A stretch of DNA of 64,000 nucleotides, taken from the NCBI RefSeq assembly GCF_026262505.1, contig NC_067207.1:2488252-2552251 (forward strand). Direction: 5' to 3'. Every line of letters starts with the position of its first letter. The stretch's first letter is position 1. A model generated the notes under the pieces. It had not been told where the DNA came from, did not search any database, and saw only the letters and a list, made by a program, of their open reading frames with translations. The position numbers were made by a program, and so were the translations under genes. Origin of the DNA: Trichomonas vaginalis G3 (Eukaryota; Parabasalia; Trichomonadida; Trichomonadidae). Below are positions 50,350 through 60,520 of the stretch, piece after piece.

Positions 50350-52491
50350 TCATTTCTTCTTAGATTTCTTTGACTTTTTAGATTTGACCGATTTTTGACC
50401 TTCTTCTGCAGGAGGAGCAGCTTCTTGCTCTTCAGCAGATTTTGGCTGCTCTTCTTCGCCCTCCTTGTTCTCCGGATCTTCCGATTTGCTCTTTGCAGCT
50501 GTTGATTTCTTCCTGCTCTTCTTAGAACCAGCACCTTTTCCAGGGGATTCCTGGGATTCACCCCCTGCTTTAGGTTTAGGATTTTTGGCATCTTTGAAAG
50601 CATTTTCTAAAAGAACGCATGCAGCTTTGTATTCCAATATTTTATCTCTGATTTGAACATCTAATTCATGTAATTCTTTTTCATATTTTTCTTGATTTGC
50701 TTCTATTTGTCTTCCTAAAGAAGCAATGCCAGACATATCAGCATTAAAGCGTTCTCTCTCATTATCGAGGTCTGAAGCAATAACATTGAACTCTTGTTTG
50801 GCAACATTCAATTCGTGGTCCATTTTATCCAAATAATTACGATTTTCATCAAGAAGATTCCTTAGTGTCTTTGAAGCTCCGCGATCAACGATTTCTAATG
50901 TACTCAAATTATGGATTTGATTCTTTCTTGTCTCAATTTGCTCTTTCTGAGCATTTTCGAGGCTTGTGTTAAGAGAAATAATATCATCTCTCTGTGCTTT
51001 GATCATTTCTCTGCAATCATTAAGTTCGTTTTCCAATTCTTCAAGAGATCTTGTTCCAGAAGTTGTTTTAGACTCATTTTGCTGTTGCCATCTGTGCTTG
51101 TTTTGGGAAACGGCTTTAGAAATCTGTTGGATATATGCATAAGAAATATCATTGTATTCAATACTTAATTTTCTGCATTTTGAGTTATTCTGGATGAATT
51201 GGAGTATTGGTGCTCCATCTTTAACAAGATTGTTCTTAATGGAAATAGATTTAATTGTTTCTGACTTTGACAGGGCTGTGAAAATTGAATCACATGATTT
51301 ATCACCCATTTCTGTTAAATCTAAGAAAAGTTGCTCGAGACCACGCTGAGATACAAATGCGCGACTTAAAGAATCAAGGCCATCATCTCTTAATGAGTTA
51401 TTAGACAAATTCAAAACTTGTAAACCACGATTTTGAGCCAAACCTAGAGCAAACTCCTTAATTCCTGTTAAATCTATCTTGCATGCTTGAAGAATGAGGG
51501 ATTTGAGCGTTGAATTTGCAGATATAATCTTTGAGAAAATTTCCGCACTTCTTCCGGTCAAAGGATTCTTAGAAAGGTTAAACTCCTTGATTGCTTCGCA
51601 TTTTGTAATTGTTGGAGCAATAGTAGCAATAAATCTTGCTGTTAATCCGTTATTTGAAATATCAATTGTATTTACGTTTTTATTTTGCTTGAAGAAGTTA
51701 GCGAAGTATGTTCCACAGTCATCTTTGAGGTGATTTCCTGAAAGTCTGAGTGCAGATACTCTTGATGAAACTAAACATGGTAAAATTTGGGCAACACCCC
51801 TTGATTGGATGTTGTTATTCGAGAGATTAAGTTCGCAAAGTGTTGTATTCTTTGAAAGACCAGATGCAATAGTACCGACGTTTTCAACTGTAATTTCAAC
51901 CATTGATAAGTCTAATTCAGACAAGACGAGGTTATTAGCAAGCATCTGGGATAATGCAGCAGCTGCTTCATTTCCGATTGAATTTCTTGTCATACCTGGA
52001 CGACTTCCAAGATTTAATGAGATAATTGTTTTATTTCTTCTCATTGCATTAAATATTGCAGCCATTCCTTTATCCTCTATACCGTTAGATGATAAATCTA
52101 TCGAAACAATACTACTAGTATTCAAAATCAACTGTGCAAATTCGATTGCGCCTTTATTTCCGATAGAATTTCCTGCAAGTTGTATTACTTTGAAGTTAGG
52201 ATGAACTGTGAGTATATTACGAATTGATGCAGAAGCCAGTGGTCCAATTGATGTAGATTCCATTTGGAAGACTTTAAGAAAGGGTTTATCAAGAAGCTGC
52301 CTTTCAAATCTTGTAAATAACTTATCTGTCGCGCGAATATTAAAATCATCGCATTTAGCTTGGAATATATTTCTGACGTCATCAAGTGAAAGAGCAAATC
52401 CATTTTCTCTGGCATCTTCAAGTACTATATCTGTTTGTGACGCTGTTAGTGATGGAGATAAGCTTACTGTCCGGCTCCATTTGTTAGACAT
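50350..52491 (-). CDS. leucine-rich-repeat (RNH1-type) protein with coiled coil and Lys/Glu-rich tail (713 aa)
   Basis: The first ATG in frame is at 52491; the longer frame begins with GTG. After a short N-terminal domain, residues about 70-460 are ribonuclease-inhibitor-type leucine-rich repeats. Examples are I-V-S-I-D-L-S-S-N-G-I-E-D-K-G and L-C-E-L-N-L-S-N-N-N-I-Q-S-R-G. A coiled coil of about 140 residues follows (L-E-E-L-E-N-E-L-N-D-C-R-E-M-I-K). The last 75 residues are low-complexity K, S, E and P (K-S-V-K-S-K-K-S-K-K-S-K-K-K at the end). Similar LRR plus coiled-coil proteins occur in flagellar and cytoskeletal scaffolds such as the nexin-dynein regulatory complex. That role is possible here but not shown. 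Confidence 0.85.
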   Translation of the reverse strand: MSNKWSRTVSLSPSLTASQTDIVLEDARENGFALSLDDVRNIFQAKCDDFNIRATDKLFTRFERQLLDKPFLKVFQMESTSIGPLASASIRNILTVHPNFKVIQLAGNSIGNKGAIEFAQLILNTSSIVSIDLSSNGIEDKGMAAIFNAMRRNKTIISLNLGSRPGMTRNSIGNEAAAALSQMLANNLVLSELDLSMVEITVENVGTIASGLSKNTTLCELNLSNNNIQSRGVAQILPCLVSSRVSALRLSGNHLKDDCGTYFANFFKQNKNVNTIDISNNGLTARFIATIAPTITKCEAIKEFNLSKNPLTGRSAEIFSKIISANSTLKSLILQACKIDLTGIKEFALGLAQNRGLQVLNLSNNSLRDDGLDSLSRAFVSQRGLEQLFLDLTEMGDKSCDSIFTALSKSETIKSISIKNNLVKDGAPILQFIQNNSKCRKLSIEYNDISYAYIQQISKAVSQNKHRWQQQNESKTTSGTRSLEELENELNDCREMIKAQRDDIISLNTSLENAQKEQIETRKNQIHNLSTLEIVDRGASKTLRNLLDENRNYLDKMDHELNVAKQEFNVIASDLDNERERFNADMSGIASLGRQIEANQEKYEKELHELDVQIRDKILEYKAACVLLENAFKDAKNPKPKAGGESQESPGKGAGSKKSRKKSTAAKSKSEDPENKEGEEEQPKSAEEQEAAPPAEEGQKSVKSKKSKKSKKK

Positions 52492-53403
52492 TTGCTTATT
52501 CCTGAAAAATAACGTATAAAAATTTATCTTTCCCACCCTTTATCGTCTCGATAGAAGAAATCATGAATTTTGATGTCAATGTAGTTGAATTATGAGAGTA
52601 CTCGTACATTAAAAGTTTGCTCTCTCATTTTAATCCTCAAAGCTCAAAAATTAAGGAAAATATTTAAATTATTAATGAGTATACCATCTCTAAGTCGATG
52701 TAATAATATATGTTATAATGATTTAATTACAAATCATAGATTATTTCTCTTAATATCAACTCTTTTTTGTCGAAATAGCTCGAATATATCTAATAATGTG
52801 TATTTTCATTCGTTTTTGACATGCAATTTGCATTATATCCCATATGTGATAGTACTTATGATATTTACTCTCTTATATTTTTAAGTAGACTTTCCAAAAA
52901 AAATTCAAAAAATTATTTTATCAAGTTAAAAAATACAAGTTTTATAGGCAAAAATAGAAAATTAAAAAATTTTGGAAAAATAGATATCTGTTATAATTAA
53001 TATTTAATCTAAATTAAAGATCGAGAGAGGGTCAAAGTTGCTATTTGTCACTTTTCCACAAGAATATAATGGGGAAAAAGTTATCATATAGTTGATCTCA
53101 TTCACTGAGGTGAGAGATGCATGTAGTGTAATGTTATAAACAGTGGGATTGCTGCTCTAAGTCCTAGGTTCGAGACACATTGACTTCATTTTTCTCTTTT
53201 TTATTGACGTAAACTATTCAATTTTTGTGTTCTCCATTCAAATTTCAGAATTTTTTTTGCAGATTTCACGCTACATTCGAAGTTACCTTTTGTAACAACC
53301 ACCACTGCCTACGAAAGACGAAAGTGTGTCACGATTTCACCCGGAAATCCGACGGTTGTTTAAGAGTAAGCACTTTTGGCACCTACTCATTAAAGATCTG
53401 TGC
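52492..53403. other. gene-free region, includes a degenerate tRNA-like B-box
   Basis: AT-rich. TGTCACTTTT at 53046-53055 is an initiator-like string that recurs next to repeats in this region (55915-55924). GGTTCGAGA at 53167-53175 resembles a tRNA B-box and is followed by a T-run, but no cloverleaf can be folded around it. A 68-codon frame at 53225-53431 with several Cys and His is not supported as a gene. Confidence 0.35.
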
Positions 53404-55940
53404 TAAGGATGTCAATTTGGAAGAAAAGTGAGAAAATTCCTAAAATGCTAAAAATGAATTTTCCAAACGTACTTTTTTATCTCATTTTTTTGATTTTGAA
53501 AAAAATTTGGAGAGAAGAACTCTTCGTTTTTGAATTTTGTCACGATGGTTTTAAAGTATATTAGACACATGTATTGATATTACTATTTTTGTATATTTTG
53601 AGAGAAAATCCCTAAAAAGTGAGAAAATCTGAGACGGTTTGAGAAAATATATAAACTATTGAAAATTTGAATTAAACTTCTAATTTGGAAAAAAGAAATT
53701 TGGAAAGAAGAAAATTCAAAAATCGAGATTTAGACTCAGTATCAAATGGAGAACAAAATGTTTCTTCATATGAAGGAAAAAAATTTTCTTGAGAAGAAAT
53801 AGAATTTTTAAAATTTTATTGTATGTAATGAAATAAACAAATATTAAAATTATTTTTTGATAACAAGAAAAAGAGGTAGGGCAACGATAGAAAATTTTTG
53901 GAAAAAAAGTTCGGAGATCTTAAACGTATCATATTCCCTGCATGGTTTGGTATCTTCCGCCATGCGTTGTGCCAAACATATTGACACTTTCCAATAATTA
54001 ATTTATGGTATGAGTCACAGAGTTAGATTATAAAAAGAAAGTAAATAATTGCAATTAGAAATCATATATGTCGGAAATCAAATGTTGATGAGCAGAAACC
54101 TTTTACTCATCATAAAAGAGATAAATCACAAAAGATTTGTATACATTAAAATTTGATATTTGGTGCTCGAAAACTGTCTGATGGGACTCCTCCAAAATGA
54201 ACCAATCTATCGCTGAGGACCAAATTAGATGATGTGGATGGTGTATTCTCTAATTCTAACTTAGGAAGAATGGGAACAAAACGAATGACGACAACAACAT
54301 GTCAAACATAGATTAAATATCTATGAATCAATAAAGTATGCGTGCATTGAAGGTTATAACGATCACTTGAGGCTTATAACTCTTTGACTAAATTATGCAA
54401 TAATTAAATATAATCATTTTTATATTTTTATACTGATAGTAATTAATATACTATCCTGCTTAATAAATGGTATGATCAAATTTGTTTGAAAATTTAATTA
54501 TGTATATGAAACTATGTCTTCTATATAAAAATCAAAATTTTCGGACGAACCTAGATTGAAGCTTTATGAAAATCTATCATTTTTGTTAATTGAGTTAATA
54601 TGAATCTTTTACATATGTATATATAGCATTGATAGCTTATATAATCATGGTTTATTCCATATTAACATATTTTTTCAGTTAAATTTGTTAATAATATCAT
54701 GTAACAAATTAATTCAAGATTAGAATGTCTACAAAATGCTAACAAATAAGAACAAAATACGATTTCTCGACTTAAATTTTAATATGGAGTAGTTTTTCGT
54801 TTAAATCTAATTAAAAATGAATAAAAACTTATCTTGTACTATTTTCATTCAAAGATTTTAATAATGTAAATCATGCATTTTCATAATTCAGTACAGTTCT
54901 TTTTAGAATTAAAGTTGATGAGGATGATATTTGTGATTTAAAATAATTTGTTAATGTTCACCTTTTATTCATCACCTTGTGGTATGCCCTAAAGCAATAG
55001 CATTATCAATTCTGCTGAATTGATCAACTCAAAATTCCAAAAAAAATTCAAAATTTCAAAAATGAAATTAAATAATTTCAATTTTCACATGAAAAAATCA
55101 ATTTCGAAAAAAATTTGGAAAATCAAAGTATTTGATAATTAGTCAAATAATCAATTTACATCGTTTTTACTCATAAAAAACAACTAATTTTTGATTTTGA
55201 TATCATATTTGATAAATACTCATTCCAGAGTTGACGTAATGTATTAATTATTGTTAGAGATATTGCTTTCGCAGCAAAATTCTTATTTCATGAAAGAAAA
55301 AAAAAATGATTTTATTCCAACAAAAACAAGTAAACAGATGAATGGAAACATACTATATTTTCATAAATGTAGTAATCAGCGTGTCAGCTTTTGTTTATCA
55401 TGTTCGAGTCAAAATGTATTAACTTGTAATAAGAAATATTCGAAGATTATATGAAGTATTGAGCATTCTTTGTAGAAATATTTGTAATTCATTACTAACA
55501 TATATAATAAAGTTGTTTTTTTTTCCTTATTGCAATAATTTTGTCTGATTTTAATAACTTTTCATGTATACGAGTTGTGTGAATATGCATCATAATATGC
55601 GTAAATATACTTATTTGCGACGAATAATGTGGTTGCATAATGGAGGTGCTAAATTTTGATTTTTAATATGGGGCTTTGGTATGTATAATCATGTTCTTAT
55701 CTCAACGTAGGAGTATTGGTGCAATATGATTAAAATTTACGAGGTTGATCTTAAATTGAATAATTCTGGAGTATAAATCACAATGCAGCTAATTCTATGT
55801 TAAAGATAGATACAGATTGTAGTAATCAATTAGGGAGTACAAATTCATTCTTTCATTTCTGTCGTATTGAGCAGAAAGGAAGAGATCATAACCCTAGGAA
55901 AAAAAGCCCAAATTTGTCACTTTTCATAGTACGTTAAACT

Positions 55941-55964
55941 CAATTCGCTCGGCGAATGCCGAGC
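55941..55964 (+). repeat. CAATTC-hairpin copy 1 (GCTCGGC-GAAT-GCCGAGC)
   Basis: A perfect 7-bp, GC-rich stem with a four-base loop follows CAATTC in an otherwise very AT-rich region. A related copy in reverse orientation lies at 58043-58066. Confidence 0.8.
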
Positions 55965-56391
55965 ACACGTACTCATCATTCAACATAATATTCTCATTCT
56001 TTGGTTATTATAGTGCCAGACAACACAAGATTTCAAAGAATTGCTTAAGTTTTCAATTAATCTTAATCCGATTTTAGATTTATCGAGAACTCCATCATCA
56101 CAATCACATACTTCAGTGCGGTAACTACAATTATCCATATATAGAAGGAAGTTCTTTTCGAACAACTCATTTGGAGTCTGTTTTGGAAAGAACTTCTTTC
56201 TGTCCGACTTAATTTCATAGTTCCTGATCAACCAAAAGACAGAAACCACACACTATCTACTTAGGAAAGGAGTTCTTTCTAAATCTTCCTTAAATTGAGA
56301 TTTTACGAGAGATAACCCTTCTATTGCACTTAAAAATGAACATTTTGATATCTTTAGTATCACACATGGTCATATATAGTATTTCATCTAC

Positions 56392-56460
56392 ATGAATACA
56401 TTCATCTTTCGAAGTCTCTCATTAAATGGGAGGCTTCGAAAGATGAATCGTTTTATTCAT
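56392..56460. ncRNA. long hairpin (20-21 bp stem, 7-base loop, plus outer 7-bp stem)
   Basis: Bases 56401-56420 pair with 56428-56447 around the loop ATTAAAT. Eighteen pairs are Watson-Crick; the two others (56415/56433 and 56419/56429) are T-G, that is G-U wobbles if transcribed in this direction. 56400/56448 adds one more pair. After a small internal loop, ATGAATA (56392-56398) pairs with TATTCAT (56454-56460). It could be a small hairpin RNA, or the fold of a miniature element. Whether it is transcribed cannot be seen. Confidence 0.35.
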
Positions 56461-58042
56461 ACAACTTTAAATCTCGAACACATTTAGAGAGTGAGTATAT
56501 CATTTTATTCTTGTTTTGAGTTTATTCTGATTCAAAATTGCAGTGAAAACAGAAGTTCACACATCATATCTGAATGTGAGCTCATCTATACTTATACGAT
56601 CTCAATACCTCCACTCTAAGCATAAGAGGTGAAGTTATATAAAAATTATCAGATGCGTTGAAGTCTCAAAAGTATTGCCTAAATGCTTGTTTCATATTTG
56701 TCCAAGTAGTTTCAATGAATAAATGTATTGTTTTTTATAATTTCGATTTATTTTTAGAAAATATTCAATATAAACCTTTATTGTGTTATTTACATCTCAT
56801 AAATTCTCTGTCTAAATCATATAAAAGCGCGTTTTACCCTATGAATCAAGAAATTCATTCAATATTCATGGTATATTTATTAAATTTATACGATTTACTA
56901 ATAATCAATATTATATCCTCATAAATAGCAATATATTTTGGTAATCTATGATAATCATATACAATATTTGAAATCAAATTTTCATTAGTTTAGGTTCCTT
57001 GTTAATAGTAAACCATTATATTTATTACTAATAATAAAATCTATGTGTCGTATTGAAATTCAATAAAATTACTTATTCGGTCCAAAAAAACAAATTAGAT
57101 AAAATTTTTCTTTTTTTATGTAATTTTTGTTTTTCATTTTTCTCAAGATCCTAAGTTATGTTCTAACTTTTGACATCATATCCTATCATGCTAGGCTATA
57201 TATTATAGCATATCCAAAAGGCAAGGAAATCTATCAGAGAAGCCTTTTTGACCTATCGTTGCCCTACCTCTCAAGAAATTCCCAATAGAAAATATTTGAG
57301 AGAAAGAAAAAAAAGAAAATTGAAAAATATTACTCTCCTTTATATTTCATGAGATTTTAAATTTATTCTCATAAAATTGACAATTTTATACGTTTAGATG
57401 AAAATAAGTGATTTTGGTTGAAATAGAAATTATTATTTGCTTACAGCTATCAAATAGATTTTTGCTATTTTGATTAAAATTTGTTAATCAAATTAATAAA
57501 TTTTTTCTATATATCTTAAATATCTGGATCACTCACATATACAATGAATTGAACGATAAAAATAATACAAACTCAACTAAGTTTCCTGTCTTTCAACTAA
57601 AAAAAATTATGCAAATTAAATTAAATTGTTTATTCAAATATTAAACAAAGATGAAGTAATTACAGTTATCATAAACTTTATGAATAACTCTGTAATTGGT
57701 TCAGATTTTCGTAAAAATATTTTTATTAAAATCGATAAGAATACGTTTACCTACTATCACAACATATCGATAAACAAGAGTAGAGTGATTTTTATCATCG
57801 AAACTTTTTAAAAGCTGTAAGCTGGAAGGAAAAATCTTGTTTTTCTGAGTTAGTTGTAGAACTATTGATGCACGAGTTATCATTGTGATGTAGAAGGATG
57901 TCAATGTACTGACTGAAGGATATGAAGTGAATTGAATTTCATTGAATTTCAATTTGATCAAAATTTGTTGAAATGATATGAATGTGTCAACATCTGTATC
58001 ACTCTCTTTCACTTCTTCCCTATTTTTTCGAGAACGAAGCTA

Positions 58043-58066
58043 GCTCAGCTTTCGCTGAGCGAATTG
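58043..58066 (-). repeat. CAATTC-hairpin copy 2 (GCTCAGC-TTTC-GCTGAGC)
   Basis: Reverse-oriented relative of 55941-55964, matching at 21 of 24 positions. One G-C pair of the stem is replaced by A-T on both sides, so the 7-bp stem is kept. The third difference is in the loop. Confidence 0.8.
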
Positions 58067-58206
58067 ACACTTTTGATGCCCTAAACGTACATGCTCTCAA
58101 ATTTATCGAAAAAAATTATACCACCTAAACTAGTATATTCTTATTTTAAATATGATATTATCCTTAGAATCCACACTAGAATATATTTAAATCAACTTTT
58201 AAAAAA

Positions 58207-58227
58207 GTTCGAATCCTGCGCGTCTCA
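58207..58227 (+). other. tRNA 3'-end-like fragment
   Basis: GTTCGAATCC is a perfect B-box. With the following TGC it reads like the T-loop and 3' T-stem of a tRNA, then eight bases like an acceptor strand plus discriminator, and then CTTTTTAAA. The upstream 50 bases do not supply a D-arm, an anticodon arm or the 5' T-stem, so it is at most a truncated tRNA copy. Confidence 0.35.
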
Positions 58228-58298
58228 CTTTTTAAATTTTCGAAAATGAAAATTATATTCTCCTAAAATGAAAACAATTTTCCGAATTGACATCCTTA

Positions 58299-58705
58299 TC
58301 TGTGCAATAAAATTGTTTCAATTCTCCTTGATATTTTAATAATACAAAATTTTACTTCGTGATAAGCCATACAAAGATACAATTTTACTATATGCCATAT
58401 TATACAATACATCTATTTCAAATGGTAATAGATATCTAATGATTTTTTTTTAATTTTCCCTATCCATGGTTCAGTATCTGGATATGCATGTGACATTGAG
58501 GCATTAATACTAATTCTTGATGCCTTGATCTATGAATGCATAGTGGTATTTCAAATAGGAAAAGGTTGGTAAATTGAAGAATCTCTTCAGTAATATTGAA
58601 ATTATATCTGATGTATAATATTATTATTCACATTTCATTTAAATTCAATACCATGGCTTTTCCGAGTTCTCAAATAAAGCGGTTATAGCCTATCCTTTTT
58701 TGCAA
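58299..58705. promoter_or_regulatory. 5' region of ribosomal protein L4
   Basis: AT-rich. An ATG at 58653 would open a 12-codon frame, so transcription probably starts after it, for example at TCTCAAATA (58669-58677). Nothing else recognised. Confidence 0.35.
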
Positions 58706-59818
58706 ATGTCTCGTCAAACAGTCAACGTCCTTACACAGGAAGGCCAGAAGGCTTCTACAATCGAGCTCCCAAAGGTTTTCGACACACCAATCCGTGCCGA
58801 AGTCGTCAAGGAGGTTTACGTCAATCTCGCTAAGAATGCTCAGCAGCCACATGCTAACGACCCAATGGCTGGTAAGAAGGTTTCCGCCATCTCTTGGGGT
58901 ACAGGCCGCGCTAAGGCTCGTGTTCCACGTGTCAACGGTTCCGGCTCCAACAGAAATGGCCAAGGTGCTTACGCTAACTTCTGCCGTGGTGGTCACCGCT
59001 TCAACCCACCAACACTCCTCCGCCGTTGGTTCCGCCCAGTCCCATCCCGCCAGCGCAAGTTCGCCATCGCTTCCGCTATCGCCGCTACAGCTGTCGTCCC
59101 ACTCGTCCAGGCTCGTGGCCACATCCTCGGTGAAGTCAAGGAAGTCCCAATCGTTGTTGTCGATGCTGTCCAGGAGATCAAGCGCACACGTGATGCTGTT
59201 GAGCTCCTCAAGAAGGTTGGCGTTTATGGTGATGTCCAGCGCGTTCTTGATGGCTCCGTCCACCGCTCCTCCAAGGGCAAGTTCCGCCGTGCTGCCTACA
59301 AGACAAAGAAGGGCCCACTTGTTATCTACAACGAAGACAAGGGTATCGTTAAGGCTTTCCGCAACATCCCAGGCGTAGAAACAATCTCCGTCAAGGCTCT
59401 CGCCCTCGCTAAGCTTGCTCCAGCCGCTCAAGTTGGTCGCCTTACAATCTGGACAGAATCCGCTTTCAAGGCTCTCGATGGTATCTACGAGTCCAAGAAG
59501 CGCTTCTCTCTCCCACGCTCTATCATGACAAACGCTGATATCGAAGCCGTCATCACATCTGATGCTGTTCAGTCAGTTCTTAACGAGAAGAAGGAAGTTG
59601 TCCCACTTCCAAAGTGCCGCTGCTGCAAGAAACTCTCTGTTGGTGCCTGCGAGGACTGGCAGAAGGCTCTCAAGGAAGTCGCCGAACTCCGTGCTGCTCA
59701 GGAAGCTAAGCGTACATCCCCAGAAGTAGTTAAGGCTGTCTTCGCTGAAGCCGTCGCCGCTCAGCCAGCTACACCAGACAACATGTCTACACAGATCATC
59801 AACCATATCCCACTCTAA
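58706..59818 (+). CDS. RPL4: 60S ribosomal protein L4 (uL4)
   Basis: A 370-residue protein. ATG at 58706 is preferred to the TTG two codons earlier. It matches eukaryotic L4: P-K-V-F-D-T-P-I-R-A-E-V-V, then S-W-G-T-G-R-A-K-A-R-V-P-R-V, G-G-H-R-F-N-P-P and A-I-A-S-A-I-A-A-T-A-V-V. R-G-H-I-L-G-E-V-K-E-V-P-I-V-V follows. The loop that reaches into the exit tunnel is the G-T-G-R-A-K-A-R-V region. The coding sequence is rich in C-ending codons (GTC, GCC, CTC), making it the most GC-rich part of the window and creating a long spurious antisense frame (58670-59431). The C-terminal extension is somewhat shorter than in animals. The stop reads TAAA. Confidence 0.97.
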   Translation: MSRQTVNVLTQEGQKASTIELPKVFDTPIRAEVVKEVYVNLAKNAQQPHANDPMAGKKVSAISWGTGRAKARVPRVNGSGSNRNGQGAYANFCRGGHRFNPPTLLRRWFRPVPSRQRKFAIASAIAATAVVPLVQARGHILGEVKEVPIVVVDAVQEIKRTRDAVELLKKVGVYGDVQRVLDGSVHRSSKGKFRRAAYKTKKGPLVIYNEDKGIVKAFRNIPGVETISVKALALAKLAPAAQVGRLTIWTESAFKALDGIYESKKRFSLPRSIMTNADIEAVITSDAVQSVLNEKKEVVPLPKCRCCKKLSVGACEDWQKALKEVAELRAAQEAKRTSPEVVKAVFAEAVAAQPATPDNMSTQIINHIPL

Positions 59819-60053
59819 ACAATTACATATGGCACAGAGTTAGACCTCTGATGTCATTGTTTTTGATAATTACTTTATCTTTTTTCCATTAAATTTTCTA
59901 AAATTATTTTAGAAATTTGTAATAATTTCTATGATTCTTAATCACCTAATTTCTGTTTTCTTTAGAAATCACTTTAAATGAATCATTAGCCCTCAAATCA
60001 AAATAAAAATTTCAAAAAATTATTCGATTTAAACAATAAATAAACAACATATT

Positions 60054-60485
60054 TTATTCACTAAAGATGGCAACAAAGTCATGCTCATCAATTTTGCCAC
60101 GTCCTGACTTATCAAAATCATTTATCATTCTTTTTAGTAATGTTTCGCTAGATTTATCACCACATTTCTTGCATACTTCCATTAGATTGTGAACTGATAT
60201 GTATCCATCATGATCTGTATCAAACATAAGGAACATTCTTTTCAGTTCTTGTTTTTGAGTTCTATTGAGTATTAAGTTTGTTGTTATAGATTTAAATGTA
60301 GGGTAATCCATTCCGTTTGTTTTTCCTTGCATGTATTTATCTATTTCTTGATCTGATAAGTAAAATCCCATTGTTCTAAGTGCATTTGAAAAATCTTTCT
60401 TGCTGATTATCTCTGTTTTGTTCGGATCGAATGTCCTAAAAGCCATTTTGATTTCAGCACGTTGATCTAAAGTTAACTTCGACAT
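60054..60485 (-). CDS. EF-hand protein, centrin/calmodulin-like
   Basis: A 143-residue protein with four EF-hand positions. The first loop (D-P-N-K-T-E-I-I-S-K-K-D, residues 20-31) is partly degenerate and the second (about 54-65) has lost its ligands. The third (D-T-D-H-D-G-Y-I-S-V-H-N) is nearly canonical but lacks the acidic twelfth residue. The fourth (D-K-S-G-R-G-K-I-D-E-H-D) should bind calcium. The start L-T-L-D-Q-R-A-E-I-K-M-A-F-R-T-F-D-P resembles centrins (L-T-x-E-Q-x-x-E-I-x-E-A-F-x-L-F-D), whose place is the basal body. Together with the reduced calcium sites this suggests a diverged centrin. ATG at 60485. Confidence 0.8.
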   Translation of the reverse strand: MSKLTLDQRAEIKMAFRTFDPNKTEIISKKDFSNALRTMGFYLSDQEIDKYMQGKTNGMDYPTFKSITTNLILNRTQKQELKRMFLMFDTDHDGYISVHNLMEVCKKCGDKSSETLLKRMINDFDKSGRGKIDEHDFVAIFSE

Positions 60486-60520
60486 TATTTTTCTCCTAAT
60501 AAACGCTTTTTTTCAATGTT

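Larger units (their letters stand above)
53873..57270. mobile_element. candidate decayed DNA element with 18-bp terminal inverted repeats
   Basis: GAGGTAGGGCAACGATAG at 53873-53890 is repeated as an exact reverse complement at 57253-57270. Outside both ends a CAAGAAA occurs within three bases (53864-53870 and 57272-57278), which could be a target-site duplication with small shifts. The 3.4-kb interior holds no frame above about 90 codons and nothing recognisable as a transposase. It would be a decayed or non-autonomous DNA transposon. Confidence 0.45.
53404..58298. repeat. outermost inverted pair of the gene-free block
   Basis: A 19-base segment at 53404-53422 (TAAGGATGTCAATTTGGAA) recurs as its reverse complement at 58280-58298 with one mismatch. 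The pair encloses the inner inverted pair 53873/57270. It may be the remains of a larger inverted structure or of an element about 4.9 kb long with later insertions. Confidence 0.5.

Noticed and set aside
53167-53175. Possible tRNA gene around a GGTTCGAGA B-box
   Set aside because: The T-stem does not pair and no D-arm or anticodon arm can be drawn.
55980-56249. 89-codon minus-strand frame with several cysteines
   Set aside because: No domain recognised, and it lies in the repeat-rich gene-free block; it may be part of a decayed element but cannot be called.
57701-58012. 103-codon minus-strand frame
   Set aside because: Mixed hydrophobic and polar sequence without relatives or promoter; likely chance in AT-rich DNA.
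55941-58066. Helitron end (hairpin followed by CTRR)
   Set aside because: CTAA occurs only about 20 bases beyond the hairpin on one side, no TC start is evident and no Rep/helicase frame exists nearby.
58670-59431. 253-codon open frame antisense to ribosomal protein L4
   Set aside because: It is produced by the C-ending codon bias of the L4 gene; its Asp/Leu/Ser-rich product matches nothing and has no promoter features.
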